Below are positions 1 through 11,639 of a DNA stretch of 64,000 bases, piece by piece. A program made the position numbers and the translations under genes. The stretch covers positions 372,001 through 436,000 of the forward strand of contig JACGCM010002611.1 in NCBI GenBank assembly GCA_014058105.1, read 5' to 3'. Source of the DNA: Kingdonia uniflora (taxonomy: Eukaryota; Streptophyta; Magnoliopsida; Ranunculales; Circaeasteraceae). How positions within the stretch are numbered: the stretch's first letter is position 1; each line of letters opens with the position of its first letter. The notes beneath the pieces are model-generated. The model saw nothing but the letters and a program-made list of their open reading frames with translations, was not told the DNA's origin and searched no databases.

Positions 1-809
1 TAAGAGACTGTAATTACCGTGAAAAAATGATCCCATTATTCGAAATAAACAAAGATTTCATGTCTGCTTATTCATGGAGGCGGAGAATCACTTTTTATTC
101 CACCATATCTTCGATTCTCCAATTATCTCATTGAATTGAGTCTTGGAACATGGATATCTTTATGACCCTTCAAGAATTCCATTCAAAGATCACTGTTTGT
201 TGAAACACCTACATCAAACAAATCTCATAGTATGTAGTTTAATCGAAATGCTTATATACAAACATATGTAGTTATTAAAATTTGTATGCTTGGAAAATCT
301 TTATAGAGACTATAAGCTTCAAATTACGACATGGCATATAAATGGTGTAGACAGTAGACTAAAATATCTTTAGAAAGCTTCCCCTTTGTCAAAAACTTTA
401 CTAAGAACTGATTGTGTGGTATCTAATCAACAAAACTGACCTCATTTAAAAATGAAGAAGAAAAAGAAAAGAAGAAGGATTACTCAATCTCGTAAGCTAT
501 TCTTGAAAAACTTAACTTTAACTGACGTGATGACTACGAACGAGGGAGCAAGATTCGTAAGAAAACCACGTTGTTTGTTAGGTTTAGAGAAAACTTGTAA
601 TTTTTACTAAAACAACTTAAACTTCATTAACAACTGAATATTGAAATTACACCACCATCTCCCTTTATAACCTAGGTTTCCTAACCTATATCCAATTAGG
701 AAACTAACCTAAAAAAACAGAAGCTGCTAATAACCCATATTAAACCTCTCTTAATAATTGGTCACAGGAAGGTAGACGACCCTGTGAGGGACGTGCCACA
801 TCATTAACA
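1..809. other. Intergenic, no gene recognised
   Basis: No convincing coding sequence is visible. Bases about 420-520 (an A- and GAA-rich stretch after an AACAAAACTGACC-type motif) resemble bases 30640-30715, which lie just 3' of the second ATase pseudogene. This part is therefore probably the old 3' flank of the ATase copy that follows, read on the minus strand. Confidence 0.5.
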
Positions 810-1149
810 ATTCTGTGGTACGCCAGAGCAGAACCGTGAAGCATTGTCTCTCAATGCATTGTTCAAGCTCTCCAATGATAAAAAGCAAGTGAATCACACC
901 CAATGAACTGTCTAAGCTCATCCACTGTCATCTTGTTTATTTTGAGTGTCCACCCCATAGTAGCTACAAGCTACAACCCTTGGACTCGCAATCCTCACAT
1001 GAACTTCTTTAGTTCCAGCTTTCTTGAGTAGTTTAACATTAATCTCCAAAGTCGTAATGTCAATCTTCAAACAATTCTTCTTTCTTGTAATTGAGTCGTC
1101 TACTACCACCACTCTTTTACCATCAGCTTCAACTTGTCTTGAAGGATAT

Positions 1150-3342
1150 TGTAGCGCCCCGTTTTTTTATTTATTTATTTGTGTTTTGGGTTGCTTTGCT
1201 TAACTTGCACTTGGGTGTACATTAGTATGATTTCTTAGCTTTTGAATTTAGGGAAACTTGGTCAAACCCACCAGCGAATTCCCAAATCCTTCTTCTTCTC
1301 CTCATCCTTCTCCTTCTTCCTCTCCTTTAACCTTTCTTCCCTCTTTTTATTTTTGAAATCAGGAAAGCGGTGAGCTTAACCCCAACCCCGAATTCCTAAC
1401 CTATCTCTTCTCCTTTTACAATTGTAAATCATTTATCTCTTGTTGTGGCTGAAAATTCTTGAACGGGAGATCGAGAGTGATAATCGATTGTTCTAGGGTA
1501 TGATCATTGCATTGCTCTTCTTAAACATTCAATCTTCAGGCAAGTACTATTATTGCTCTTCACTGCTCTTTGATCAAAATTTCATAGTTGTTATACAATT
1601 ATTTGGAACCTATAACAGTAGGACTGTTAGATTTTTAGGAGTATAATAGTTGCTTATGTGAGTTGCTTCTAAATCATAACAGTAAGCCTGCTTGATATAC
1701 TATTATTTAACTATTAGTTGTTTCTGTTGTAGTTATAAATCCATATTATAATAGTTCTTTTTATATTCAGTAAGGCAGATTTCATAGTCTATATACAGGA
1801 TGCATATATATTCAGCAAGGCAGATTTTCATAGTCTATATACAGGATGCATATATATTCAGTAAGGCAGATTTTCATAGTCTATATACAGGATGCACATA
1901 TATTCAGTAAGGCAGATTTTCATAGTCTATATACAGGATACATATATATTCAGTAAGGCAGATTTTCATAGTATATATACAGGATGCATATATGTTCAGT
2001 AGGGCAGACTTTGTGTAAACATATATATAGTTTAGGGCAAACCTTGGTTAAATGTATACTTAGAATATATATATTGTTAGTATATAAGGAAATTTGTAAT
2101 GATATTAATTATATCCATATCAATAGCGTAGGTAATAGTAATTGGTACCTCGTGTTCAACCCTTTAAACTATAGATGGATAAGTTGGACCTTGATGTTAA
2201 ATCAAGGGGGTACTGGCATAAGCCTATTTAAAATCATCGACTGAGACTCTACTCCTATATTTGTGAGGGTAAAAATGTTATTGAGCTTAAGATCGCCAAT
2301 CATATGATATAGTCTCATTGCCTATAGAGCAAAGACAATAGGTCATTTTGATTGAGTGTCGGTCTCTTAAATCATTCATGCATAGGATAACTTAGAGTTA
2401 ATGCACACAGTAGGGCTATGCTGTTACGGTCTTTGGGTTCGAGTCCCTAAACAAAATATGAGGTAACTGTTTATCAGCGTTCCCGGGTTGCAAGTCCCAA
2501 AATTCTTTCCCTGTTACTTCTCGGCTGCATGCTACGCGAGCATCCTGTGGGCTTAGATCCCTGAAAGTGAAAATAAAACAGGCTTTAGACCTGTAGGTTG
2601 AAAATCCTTGACCATCTTGATCTGGTGATTTACCCGCTAATTCCTGGCTAACTTAAAAGGAATTCGCCAATCCCTGGCTTGCCAATAAGGGATACGCTTC
2701 TGTTGAGGACAGAAGGGTGCGAGAGTGTGATCCTACTGAATTAAAAGTGACCCTGTGTACATCGTCTGCTAGTTATCTCCCACACCTAATAATACTTTAT
2801 AACTATTTTATAATACTAGTTGGCGCCGACGCTTAAAAACAACCTTAATAATTGAACCTCATTTCCTCAATGCATTGCATCATTTATATATAATTACAGG
2901 ATATTATATCACACTAGTACTTTTTGTATAATAGATCGGTCTGTCATGTTCAGTGACCGGTAATAATTGTGCTTGCTTGACGTTCTGTGCGCTATATTTT
3001 TCAGGAGGTCGAGCACGGTAGAATTTTGCTTAGTAAAGCTTGGCTGTTCAGTTTCAGGATTCTTTGGAGTTCTTTGGATCGCTGAGCTGTCGTAGGGTAT
3101 TTATAATAATTATTTCATATTTCATCGTCGTAGTCTAATTCTCGTTTTTTAGAGTTAGTTGAGAATTTTATTCATTTTAATATAATTGAGTTATTTTCCG
3201 CTGCGTTTCTTTGGTATGTAGATGTAGTTAATTTCGTTAGAAATAATACATCTGCGGGGTTTCATCCGTGGGATGCCCGACTTGTTAAGCCTTAAGATTT
3301 GCTTAATAATTTTTATCAGAAGGCAGATTTTGGGGCGTGACA
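1150..3342. mobile_element. Solo LTR of a Gypsy-like retrotransposon
   Basis: The sequence begins TGTAGCGCCCCG and ends GGGGCGTGACA, so it has the TG...CA ends of an LTR with matching inverted GGGGCG motifs. It is flanked by the perfect 5-bp duplication GATAT (1145-1149 and 3343-3347). Removing it rejoins the ATase reading frame on either side. It is 2193 bp long and contains no reverse transcriptase, integrase or second LTR, so it is a solo LTR left by recombination between two LTRs. Long LTRs with GGGGCGTGACA-type ends are common in Gypsy chromoviruses; that lineage is inferred. Confidence 0.85.
1762..2009. repeat. 46-bp tandem repeat inside the LTR
   Basis: A unit of about 46 bp beginning AGTAAGGCAGATTTTCATAG and ending near CATATATATTC is repeated a little over five times, head to tail, with few mismatches. 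The copies touch with no unique spacers. It belongs to the LTR and may affect its promoter or 3' processing; that is speculation. Confidence 0.9.
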
Positions 3343-4206
3343 GATATTGGCAATACTGAGGCAATGGTAGCTTATTGTTAGAATCTTTATACAGTCCATC
3401 CACGTCTGGGATTCTAGTTTCACAAGCATATCCAATGGCTACAAGCTCCCCCCTTGGAGAACCCGGGACTGCTATGACAACATCACACTCTACAGGAGCC
3501 TCGGTAATAAGTATCTTGCCAAGCTCAACAAAATAAGTGTAAGTAGGCATCAAGGAGCAAACAACCATTGGGAGAAATAAATGTGTTTAAGAATGCACGA
3601 TTTTTGCTCCACATCGGGAAATGACCCTGTGTTTTTTATCAACAACCACAACTTTGCCTGGATTCACTTCCCTTTCATACGAGGCTTCTATTTGATCGAG
3701 TGCAGAGATTTTAGAGGCAAAAACAACTGCATTGTTACTTTATCTGTGGTTGCTAATTTTTCTTCATCCCATCAGCAATGGTTGAAGGTTGTCTGGATCG
3801 CGTACAACAACCAACATGTCGTAAGTAGGAAAAACCATTGAATATGCCCCTTTTAGTTGCTGACAAGCATCCATCATCTGTAGAACGAACTATCTAGCCG
3901 TCGACCTCTTAATCAAGTCCAAAACAACTTCGGCATTCGAATTGGTTTTGAAGATGGAGCCTTTCTTTTCCAACATTGCCACATTGCCCTAAGGGGTTGA
4001 TAGTTGCTTATGTTTCTATTAAGTGTGACGCCAACACACCCATGGTCAAATTTCTCGGGCATTAAAGATCCAGCACCACTAGAGTTTCCAACATAACCGA
4101 TTGCCGATTCACTAGATAGTTGATTAAGCTTTGATGTGTCACCAAAAACTTGTGGTAAGAGGCCTACCCCGGTCATAGAATTTAAACATATTAAGAACAT
4201 CCACAA

Positions 4207-4500
4207 TAGTAGGGTGGGTGGATTTGCCCAAAGCCAGGGTGAATCAAATCCACCCCAAAGAATTCCACATCAGTTCGATAAAAAAACAAGGTGAATTCAC
4301 TTCACGCAGTTTAGAACCGCACGGGAACACCAACGCTCATGATCTAGCCACGTGTTTTAATCTCAACCCTCTATCTCTGCAGCGCACTTCTAAACCGCGC
4401 GTATAAGCAGCCAATAAGGAATTGCCACGTCGATTTTTTTTTATTATTATTATAAATTAGACGTGCAGTTCAGAACCGCGCGGCATAACACTGCAAGTTT
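4207..4500 (+). repeat. PIF/Harbinger-type terminal region, element 1
   Basis: It starts TAGTAGGGTGGGTGGATTTG next to the truncated ATase. Its roughly 290 bp match, in inverted orientation, bases 25300-25585, sharing TAGTAGGGTGGGT at the tip, AATCCACCCC, a GATCTAGCCACGTGT motif and a T-rich run. Three copies of a GCAGTT(C/T)(A/T)GAACCGC-like near-palindrome lie at 4304-4323, 4378-4401 and 4463-4481. Assignment to PIF/Harbinger rests on the transposase remnant that follows. Confidence 0.65.
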
Positions 4501-5165
4501 TAGGCATGAACTTTGGTTAACTTTCACAAGTGTTATTTCAAGTTTTACCCAAGACATACCCAAGGCATACCCAACCCTTACTCCACAAGTTTCCCAACCC
4601 AACCCATTTCCTCCGTCATCAACGCCGTTAATCGCTTAAAAATATTGGGAGAGTCTAGTTCGCGACCGAGGTATAATTTTACCAAAACTAAACGCAACAT
4701 AAACGCCGAAGTAAAACGAATGGGGAACGCGAAAGTAGCAAATATTTGGGAGAGTCTAATTCTTAAGTTCAATGTAATTTCATTATTTCAATAAAATTGT
4801 TATTAATCGTACGTAATCCTTAAAATTGTTATTAATCTAATTCGCATTTGAACCTTCTGGATGTTCTCTGCCATAATGTACTCTGCTTCTTGCTTCCTTT
4901 TTACAGGACTTGAGATTTTTTCCTTCTCTTTAGGGCTTATACAAAAACAATAAAACAGAAAAAATGGGTACTAAATCAAAAAACAAAAGCAGTAAACCAA
5001 GTTTCTTTAAAATGTTACAATGATGAAGACTTGGAAACAAAATACATTTCAACTTCAACATAAAACTCAACGGAAACAAAATATATTACTTTAGAAAATA
5101 AAAAAACAATGATGAAGACTACATTACTCCGCCCCTTTCCATTTCACAAATGCGCGACAAGTTCA
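4501..5165. other. Non-coding interior of PIF element 1
   Basis: No gene is seen. Bases 4580-4770 contain two copies of a motif like AATATTTGGGAGAGTCTA. Bases about 4730-4830 match, inverted, bases 20550-20640 just downstream of the element 2 transposase. This shows that both elements belong to one family and that this stretch is the 3' flank of the transposase. Confidence 0.5.
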
Positions 5166-6240
5166 TCTCATAATTGGAAATGGACACCTTTATTTCTAAT
5201 TTCATGAACATTCTGGATGTACTCTGCCATAGTGTTGATCGCGTGTCTTGAATTTAAGTCCTCATTCCAATTCTTCACGGATGCTCTAAACTCGGGATCA
5301 ATATCCATTTGCCGGATGTAAGTATGACGTTCATCTTCGACGATCATATTGTGCAGAATTATACTTGTGTACATGACATTTTCTAGATCACTAGGTTTCT
5401 AAAATTGCGCATCGTGTACCAATATTTGAAACCTAGCTTGTAATACCCCAAAAACATGTTTTACGTCTTTCCGGTATGCTTCTTGCATCTTCGAAAAATA
5501 TCATTCGGCATTGTTAGATGGATTTCTTATGGTTAGAACAAGTGTTTACCATTTTGGATAGACTCCATCAGCTAAGTAATACTCCATAGTGTGCAGTACC
5601 GTGCCTATATTATAATTGCATGGCGGCGCAACTCCATTAGACAAGTTGTTGAAAAACTACCCTTGATGCAAGACGTTCACGTCGTTGTTAAAACCGGGCA
5701 CCCCAAAGAATGCGTGCCATATCAGAAGATCTTGCGATGCAACCGCTTCGAAAATTACCGTCGGGATTTTCTTATACCCGGTATATTCTCCTGCCCACCC
5801 GGTATGACAATTCTTCCATTTCCAATGTATGCAATCTAAACTACCTAACATCCCCGGGAAACCTCGTGAACCATTCACTTCTAACAAGTGTAATGTATCA
5901 TCTTCATCGGGAGATCAAAGGTATTGAGCTTTGAATTGTGTTATAATAGTTTTGCAAATTCTTTTAAGCACAAAATACCCGTAGACTCCCCAATCCGAAG
6001 GTATTCTTCTTGGGCGTCTGCCCTCAGTGCCGTAACATAGCATCCAAAGGTATTATCCTTGCACATTATCTTTTGGTGTGAGGATAAGCCCATCGTCTTA
6101 GCAACATTTTCTCTTTGAATAAAATAGGGGTTCGAAGATTGTATTTAATCATAAATGCATTGATACACACCTTCGCTCATACGGAATCGATGACGAAATG
6201 GGATATCTTTGAATCTTGGGTTGTCACTGAAGTAATACCG
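5166..6240 (-). pseudogene. PIF/Harbinger transposase remnant, element 1
   Basis: HARBI1-like transposases are DDE nucleases. Reading the minus strand, the remnant runs from YYFSDNPRFKDIPFRHRFRM near 6230, through TMGLSSHQKI, RADAQEEYLRIGEST and GSRGFPGMLGSLDCIHWKWK, then IFEAVASQDLLIWHAFFGVP, KMQEAYRKDV and VFGVLQARFQILV, to SIILHNMIVEDERHTYIRQM and a final stop near 5168. The catalytic-region motifs are recognisable (SLDCIHWKWK, FFGVPGFNNDVNVL). At least four stops or frameshifts separate the blocks, so it cannot make an enzyme. The family call is confident. Confidence 0.85.
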
Positions 6241-6478
6241 ATTAAGGCTAATTCAATAAAAGATGGAGTATTATTCCTATGAAATGAGAGGTTCGAAGTA
6301 TGATTTCTTAGGCTTTATCTTGAAAGAAGAGAAGACAAAGGAAACAAGGAATGTAAACTGAAACCTAAAAGGAAATATAATCTAAGACTCCCTAAGCTTA
6401 CTCCTTTTAGTGGGAACATGTCTCTCGCTCATTTACTACAGGTATGTCATTTTAATACGTGGTAGATTGGTTGCTTGA

Positions 6479-6522
<44 letters not shown>

Positions 6523-6694
6523 CCCACCTTTCAAGCCCTAACTCTAATAGGTCTAGGCTCAAGTAAAGTTGTATTGCTTTGTTACAAAACAAGAAACCAT
6601 GGGGTACTGTATGTTTATTAAGAAGTATAGTTCTATGTTTGCAAGACAATTTATTTGTACCTAGTATTTGATATGTAACATAATAACATTTTGA
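6241..6694. other. Intergenic with a GA microsatellite
   Basis: No gene is recognised. Bases about 6481-6519 are an uninterrupted (GA)n run. The open frame across it on the minus strand is produced by the repeat and is not taken as a gene. Confidence 0.6.
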
Positions 6695-6910
6695 GAAAAT
6701 TTGCTCTTGCCTCCCATTATTCCACAAGAAATCGCACTTGCCCCCCCCCCCCCCCCCCACTGTTGGTCTAAATTTGAGGATGGACCCCAAAACACGCTTG
6801 ACTTACGTTGACTGCTCTTTGACTGGTCTTATTTAGGTGAAGTTCCAACTTTGCCCTCACGTGCAAAGCACGTGAGATAACAACCCAGGTTACCGGTTAC
6901 TCACCTCTGG
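6695..6910 (+). repeat. MULE terminal inverted repeat, left end
   Basis: It begins GAGAAAATTTGCTCTTGCC and closely follows both ends of the Pack-MULE at 25948-27590, with the same order: AATTTGCTCTTGCC, a C-run, a CGTTGACTG-like segment, ACTGGTC, GTGAA, CACGTG flanked by GC-rich bases, and CAGGTTACCGGTT. A poly-C run sits at about 6733-6751. No matching right end was found between 11 and 14 kb, so the element is truncated or its right end has decayed. Confidence 0.7.
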
Positions 6911-7495
6911 GCGGGAACTTCAACTTCTTTCCCTCTTTCATTATTACCCCCCTCTCTCTCTCTCATTACAGCTCTTTATTTCATTACAACCCCTCTTTCT
7001 CTCTCATTACAACTCTCTCTGTCGTTACATCCCCTCTCTCTCTCTCTCTCTCTCTCTCATTACAACTCTTTTTATCATTACAACCCCTCTCTCTCATTAA
7101 TTTTTGTCTATAAATTTCTCCATTAATATCTCGACTCTCTCCCTCTTTCTCTCTGCTCGAGTGCAATATCACACTTACCTTGTGCTTATGCAATGTGAGT
7201 ACTATATCTCACTCTCTCTATCTTTATTTTGCACACGATTAGACGTATTGGCTTTATTTGAAACCATAATTGTCTCTTTATATTTTACTGTTTGGGGATT
7301 GGGGGTTTCAAAATATTATGTTTATTAAATTAATTAAGGTTTTTTTTTTTAACTTTTTCATTCTCCAATTTACATGGTTTTTATTTAATTTGTATTGTGG
7401 TGTTTGTTTATGAGATGAGATTATGAAACCCAAATATTTCCTTTTGGTTGTATGTGAAATTGGGGGCATTTTTGACAGACTATGTTTTTTCTACC
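6911..7495 (+). promoter_or_regulatory. Probable leader of the MULE transposase, CT-rich
   Basis: The stretch between the TIR and the transposase ATG is rich in (CT)n and ATTACAAC repeats (about 6945-7160). A splice-acceptor-like TTTGACAG lies just before the coding start at 7496, suggesting a 5' intron. No specific control element can be named. Confidence 0.35.
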
Positions 7496-10400
7496 ATGGC
7501 TGATTTGAACTCTTTTATACCCCCTGGGACTGTGTTTGATTTGAGTACAATATATCATGGTAAAATTGTTGATGTGAAGGGTGATTCAGATCTATTGTAT
7601 TTGTGGAGGTATAGTGATGTAGAGGTGGTGGGGGACATACACTTCTACTTAAATAGCAATGGACCTGCACAACCTTTAACTCAATCCTATGTTAACTTAG
7701 GATCAGGTGAGTCTAGTCAACAATACCCTGAGGTAATAACAATTGAAGATGGACCTGCTCCACCAACTCAACCTGAGTGTACCACACCAATTTTTGATTA
7801 TACTCCTGTACCCATTTTTGATACCCAATTTGGTAAAAATGTTAGCAATGTTCATCCTACTGGTAGACCCAAAGTTGCTACATCTAAGAGGAGGGCAAAG
7901 AAGCCTACACCTGCACCAAAGAAACCTACACCTATACCTGCACCAAAGAAGCCTACTCCTATACCAAAGAAAAAAGCGTCAGTGGAACCCAAGGAAAAAA
8001 CTCAAACAAAACCTAAGAGAAAAGGTAGTTCAAGTGGTGCATTTAAAAGAAAAAGAGCTACAAAAAGTGAATTACCAGAGGAAACTTTAAATGATACACC
8101 TACGTTGTATGATAGTAAGGATGATGTCATAATACTGGATGAATATGTGGGTGAGAATGCAGGTGTGAATGATGGAGTTGGTGTTGATGTTGGTGGTAGA
8201 GGTGGGAACAATCAAACAAGTGTGAATAACTGAGCTAAAATTGACCCTGATAACTTAAATGCTGAAGAGGGCTATTACTCTACTAACACCTCATTGAATG
8301 GTGATGAAGGACCTACTCAAGAAGATATAGACAAGGTTTATGTGGAGTTTGTAAATTTTGCACAAGAAACTGAAAATATTTTTGCAAATGAAGAGAATGA
8401 TGTGAATATTGGGAATCCTCATCAATTGGTTGAAGATTTGGTACCTGAGATGGAGTGGCCTACAGTACATGCTGCAAAGGCATATGTTAGGAGGTGGTCT
8501 ATAGTGAATAAGGTTGAGTACCATCAAATTAAGAATGAGGGTTATAGGCTTAGATTCATTTGTGTTGAGCCAAAAATATTTAATTGGCTATTTTATGCCA
8601 GAATTACCCCTGATGGTCACACATTCAAGCTGAGAAAAAGTAATGTTTTGAAGCATATTTGTAAAGGAAAGGGTAAGACATCAAACGAAATGGCTCATGC
8701 TGGTTGGGTGGCAAATGAAGCTGAACACACAATGAGAACAATTAAGTCCACCAGGTCTGTTGATGTGATAGAACTGATACTTGTAAAATTTGGGTTAGAC
8801 ATCTCATACTATACAACATGGAATGCATTGACTATTTGCATGGAAAGAATTGTAGGTTCATTTGATGATGGGTATGTGGTGCAGCCTGAGTTATGTAGAC
8901 AGATATTGAGTGCAAACCCTGGAAGTTTAGCTAGGAGTAGCATGAATGTTGAAACCAATATGTGGATGGGAACTTGTGTTGCTTACAAGGCCTCTTTTGA
9001 TGGGTTTGTGAATGGTTGCAGGCCAATCCTTGGTCTGGGTGGTTGTTTTTTGAAGGGGAAGTATGGTGGAGTGTGCATATCTATAATAGGACTAGATGCT
9101 AATAATGGATTATTCCTAATAGCAGTGTACCTATGTAGATATGAATGTTATGAGACATGGTCTAATTTTATGCAAAAGGTAGAACCCTATCTGAATCAGC
9201 ATAAAAGCAAGTTAACATTTATCAGTGACAGGCAGAAGTGTCTTATAGGTGCTGTTGCAGAAGTATTTCTAATGCAAACCACATATTTTATTTTAGACAT
9301 ATGTACAAGAATATGAAAAAATACTATAGAGGGACACATTTGGAGAGCCTAGTATGGGGGGAAACAAAGGCTTGGAAGCAAACTGAAAAATAAGAGAAGT
9401 TAGACAAACTTAAAGTTGACAACTCTGAAGCACATGATTGGTTGGTGAAGGAACCATTTGAACACTGGGCAATGTCACATTTTGACTTCATTGCCAAATG
9501 TGAGCACATAACAAATAACTTCTCAGAATCATTCAATAACTGGATATTGAAGATCAGAGATAGGCTACTACATAGAGCTTTAGAGAAATTAAATTTGATG
9601 ATGATGAAGCTGATGTATGACAGAAGAAATAAGGCTGCTGAGTGGGACCAAGATGGTATGATCTTGACAACTTGTCATATATGTTTTTTAATACTTTTAG
9701 TATATATATTTTGAAATGTGTATGAATGTTGTACATTTTATCAGGTTTAGTGCCTAGAGCTGAGAAATACATTGCCAAAATGGAGACATTCTATGGACAA
9801 TATCACCCAGAAGGCGCTGGTGATGGTTGTCATGTTGCAATTGGGGCCAATGGTAAAACGTGAAGAGTTTAACATAAAAAAACATGAATGTGATTGTCAT
9901 CAGTGGCAAGTGATTGGTCTGCCATGTGTGCATACAGTGAGTATATTAATGAAATTCAGAGTATCTTAGATTGAGTAAGTACTTGATGCATTTACCAATT
10001 AGTTTTTTTTAACTTCTAAATCTTGGTTTGCTTGAGTATATTGATGGTGGACCATGATTTTTTTTACAGATATTGCAGTCATTATCACAAAGTTTCATCA
10101 TATGTTGAAACATACAAAAAGGCTATTTATCCAAAAGTTGATCCATCTGATTGGGGTAAGGTAAAGATTTATTGTTCTCTTGTTATATTTAATGATAATG
10201 TACTTGATTCTAAAAATGCAATTTTCTAGCCTATTGATGGTTTTTTGCCCCCACCATTGGTGAGGGGATCTGGCAGACCAAGGAAAGTAAGGATACCAGA
10301 TCTAGATGAAGTACTTGGCCCACAAAAGAAATGTGGTAAGTGTAGGGGGTTTGGACACAACAAAAAAACTTGCAAAGGTGATCCTGCTCCACCAAAGCCA

Positions 10401-10925
10401 AAGATCACAAGACATAGACAAATGGTTGATACACACTCAAGTAGAGCTGAGCATAGGAGGAACACTAATCAACCACTTGCGACACCAGATGTGGGAGGTA
10501 GAGGTGGGAACAGAGGGATGAGTAGATCAAGCAGCACAAGGGATGGGAGAAGTGGAGGTATATTAACTCATATGAACAGCTTTGGAGGGGCAATAGGGAT
10601 TGAGATTGACCTATTTGGAGAAGTTTCAACTAAAGGTGGTACAAGGGGTGGTAGAGGTAGAACAACAAGGGGAGTTGTAAGGAATGGGGCTAGAGGTGGT
10701 GCAAATAGAGGTCCCAATATTGGTGAAAATGCAGGACCCAGTGGAAATAGAGGTGGTACAATTGGAGGTGGTGCAACTAGAAACTTTAACCCTCAGGCTC
10801 CAGTACAACAGTTCAGGCTTCAACTTCAAACCCTTACAAAAGGAGTTTTCAACCACCAAGCAGGATTTGAAGACCATAAGCAAGAATATAATGTAATTTT
10901 GGATTATCCACTTCTATTTGTGTAA
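7496..10925 (+). pseudogene. MuDR/MULE transposase, broken
   Basis: It encodes a Mutator-like transposase. From ATG 7496 comes an N-terminal region (MADLNSFIPPGTVF) with a lysine/proline-rich linker. An in-frame TGA lies at 8231, and the same frame continues through the MuDR DNA-binding domain (EMEWPTVHAAKAYVRRWSI, VLKHICKGK) into the MULE DDE domain (DGFVNGCRPILGLGGCFLKG, IIGLDANNG, FISDRQKC). Frameshifts follow near 9280 and 9850, with a stop near 9391. The third-acid region reads KCEHITNNFSESFNNWI. After an intron (about 9655-9744) comes a SWIM finger (CDCHQW...GLPCVH, 9895-9935), then an exon with YCSHYHKVSSYVETYKKAIY, and a last exon with a CGKCRGFGHNKKTC zinc knuckle (10330-10375) and a Gly/Arg-rich tail. 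It was once an autonomous transposase and is now disabled. Confidence 0.9.
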
Positions 10926-11039
10926 CACATTATGTATGCAGTACTAGTGTATTGACACATTATGTATGTAGTACTATTTTTGTAACACATTTTGGAGATT
11001 CTCAATTTTTGGTATAACCAATATTTTCTAGCCTATTGT

Positions 11040-11360
11040 TCTCTTGTGCAGTATTGCAGGTACCATAGCCCCCAACCATAACAGGTACTATAACCCCCAA
11101 CCATTACAGGTACTATAACTCCCAACCATTTGCAGGTACTATAATTTTTGTGCAGTATTGCAGATTCTCAAATTCATTTTTATGCAGGGTGGGAAGTAAT
11201 GTAGTGCATATGGTGTTGATACATGGAATCATTACAGGTACTATAACCCCAACCACATTACTCTTGACTATTTTTTGTTTTGGGAAATACTCAGGTTTAA
11301 ATGCCCATTATCTTCTAGTTATACTCAGGTTTAAATGCCCCTTATCTTCTAGTTTAGTGC
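11040..11360 (+). repeat. Short tandem repeats 3' of the MULE gene
   Basis: A unit close to CAGGTACTATAACCCCCAAC recurs about four times at 11057-11145 and once more near 11236. A 34-bp unit beginning ACTCAGGTTTAAATGCCC is directly duplicated at about 11289-11356. They probably belong to the MULE interior. Confidence 0.6.
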
Positions 11361-11423
11361 AAGTTAGGTTAAATTAGTCTATAAATGACCTATTAACATC
11401 CCCATTCTCTTCTATCAATCTCT

Positions 11424-11639
11424 CATATCAAAGAAGAGGAGATTAGGTACATAACTAGTGAGTGGATGTATGATGAGGGGTACAATTCTCTAAGGGGAAC
11501 TAGGTACATAACTAGTGATGAAGAAGAGGAGAATAAATGGCAGTGTAGGTGGGGTGATGATTCATCAGATAATGATGAAAGTGATGATAATGGGGAAGAT
11601 GATGAAAGTGATGAAGATGAGAAGGAAGATGATTATTAA
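11424..11639 (+). CDS. Acidic C-terminal exon, unassigned
   Basis: An open frame without its own ATG reads EEEIRYITSEWMYDEGYNSL, then a second RYITSDEEEE, and ends in an Asp/Glu-rich tail finishing EKEDDY with TAA at 11637. The sequence RYITS occurs twice, about 25 residues apart, showing an internal duplication. It may be a 3' exon of the upstream MULE gene or of a captured gene. I cannot identify the family. Confidence 0.3.
   Translation, partial: HIKEEEIRYITSEWMYDEGYNSLRGTRYITSDEEEENKWQCRWGDDSSDNDESDDNGEDDESDEDEKEDDY

Larger units (their letters stand above)
810..4206 (-). pseudogene. Amidophosphoribosyltransferase (ATase) pseudogene, copy 1
   Basis: ATase commits PRPP and glutamine to purine synthesis in plastids. 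The minus strand carries the family in order. At 4206-3913 is the glutaminase domain (TGVGLLPQVFGD, NRNISNYQPLRAM). At 3900-3600 is a stretch like MVFPTYDMLVVVRDPDN followed by DLIEASYEREVNPGKVVVVD. At 3568-3350 is the phosphoribosyltransferase entry (APVECDVVIAVPGS). At 1144-918 is the PRPP loop VVVVDDSITR with AGTKEVHVRIASPR and YYGVD. Down to about 815 is the C-terminus (ELRQFIGCDSLAF, then FLSLESLNNALRDNA after a frameshift). No introns are visible, as in known plant ATase genes. Several stops and frameshifts occur, the N-terminus is cut at the PIF terminus at 4207, and the catalytic half is split by a solo LTR (1150-3342). It is certainly non-functional. The family call is strong. Confidence 0.88.

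Noticed and set aside
1762..2009. Regular 46-bp repeat array that could suggest a CRISPR array
   Set aside because: There are no unique spacers; the units abut, and they lie in a plant LTR.
6452..6790. 112-codon ORF on the minus strand
   Set aside because: Built from the (GA)n microsatellite and the poly-C run at the MULE end; no protein-like composition.
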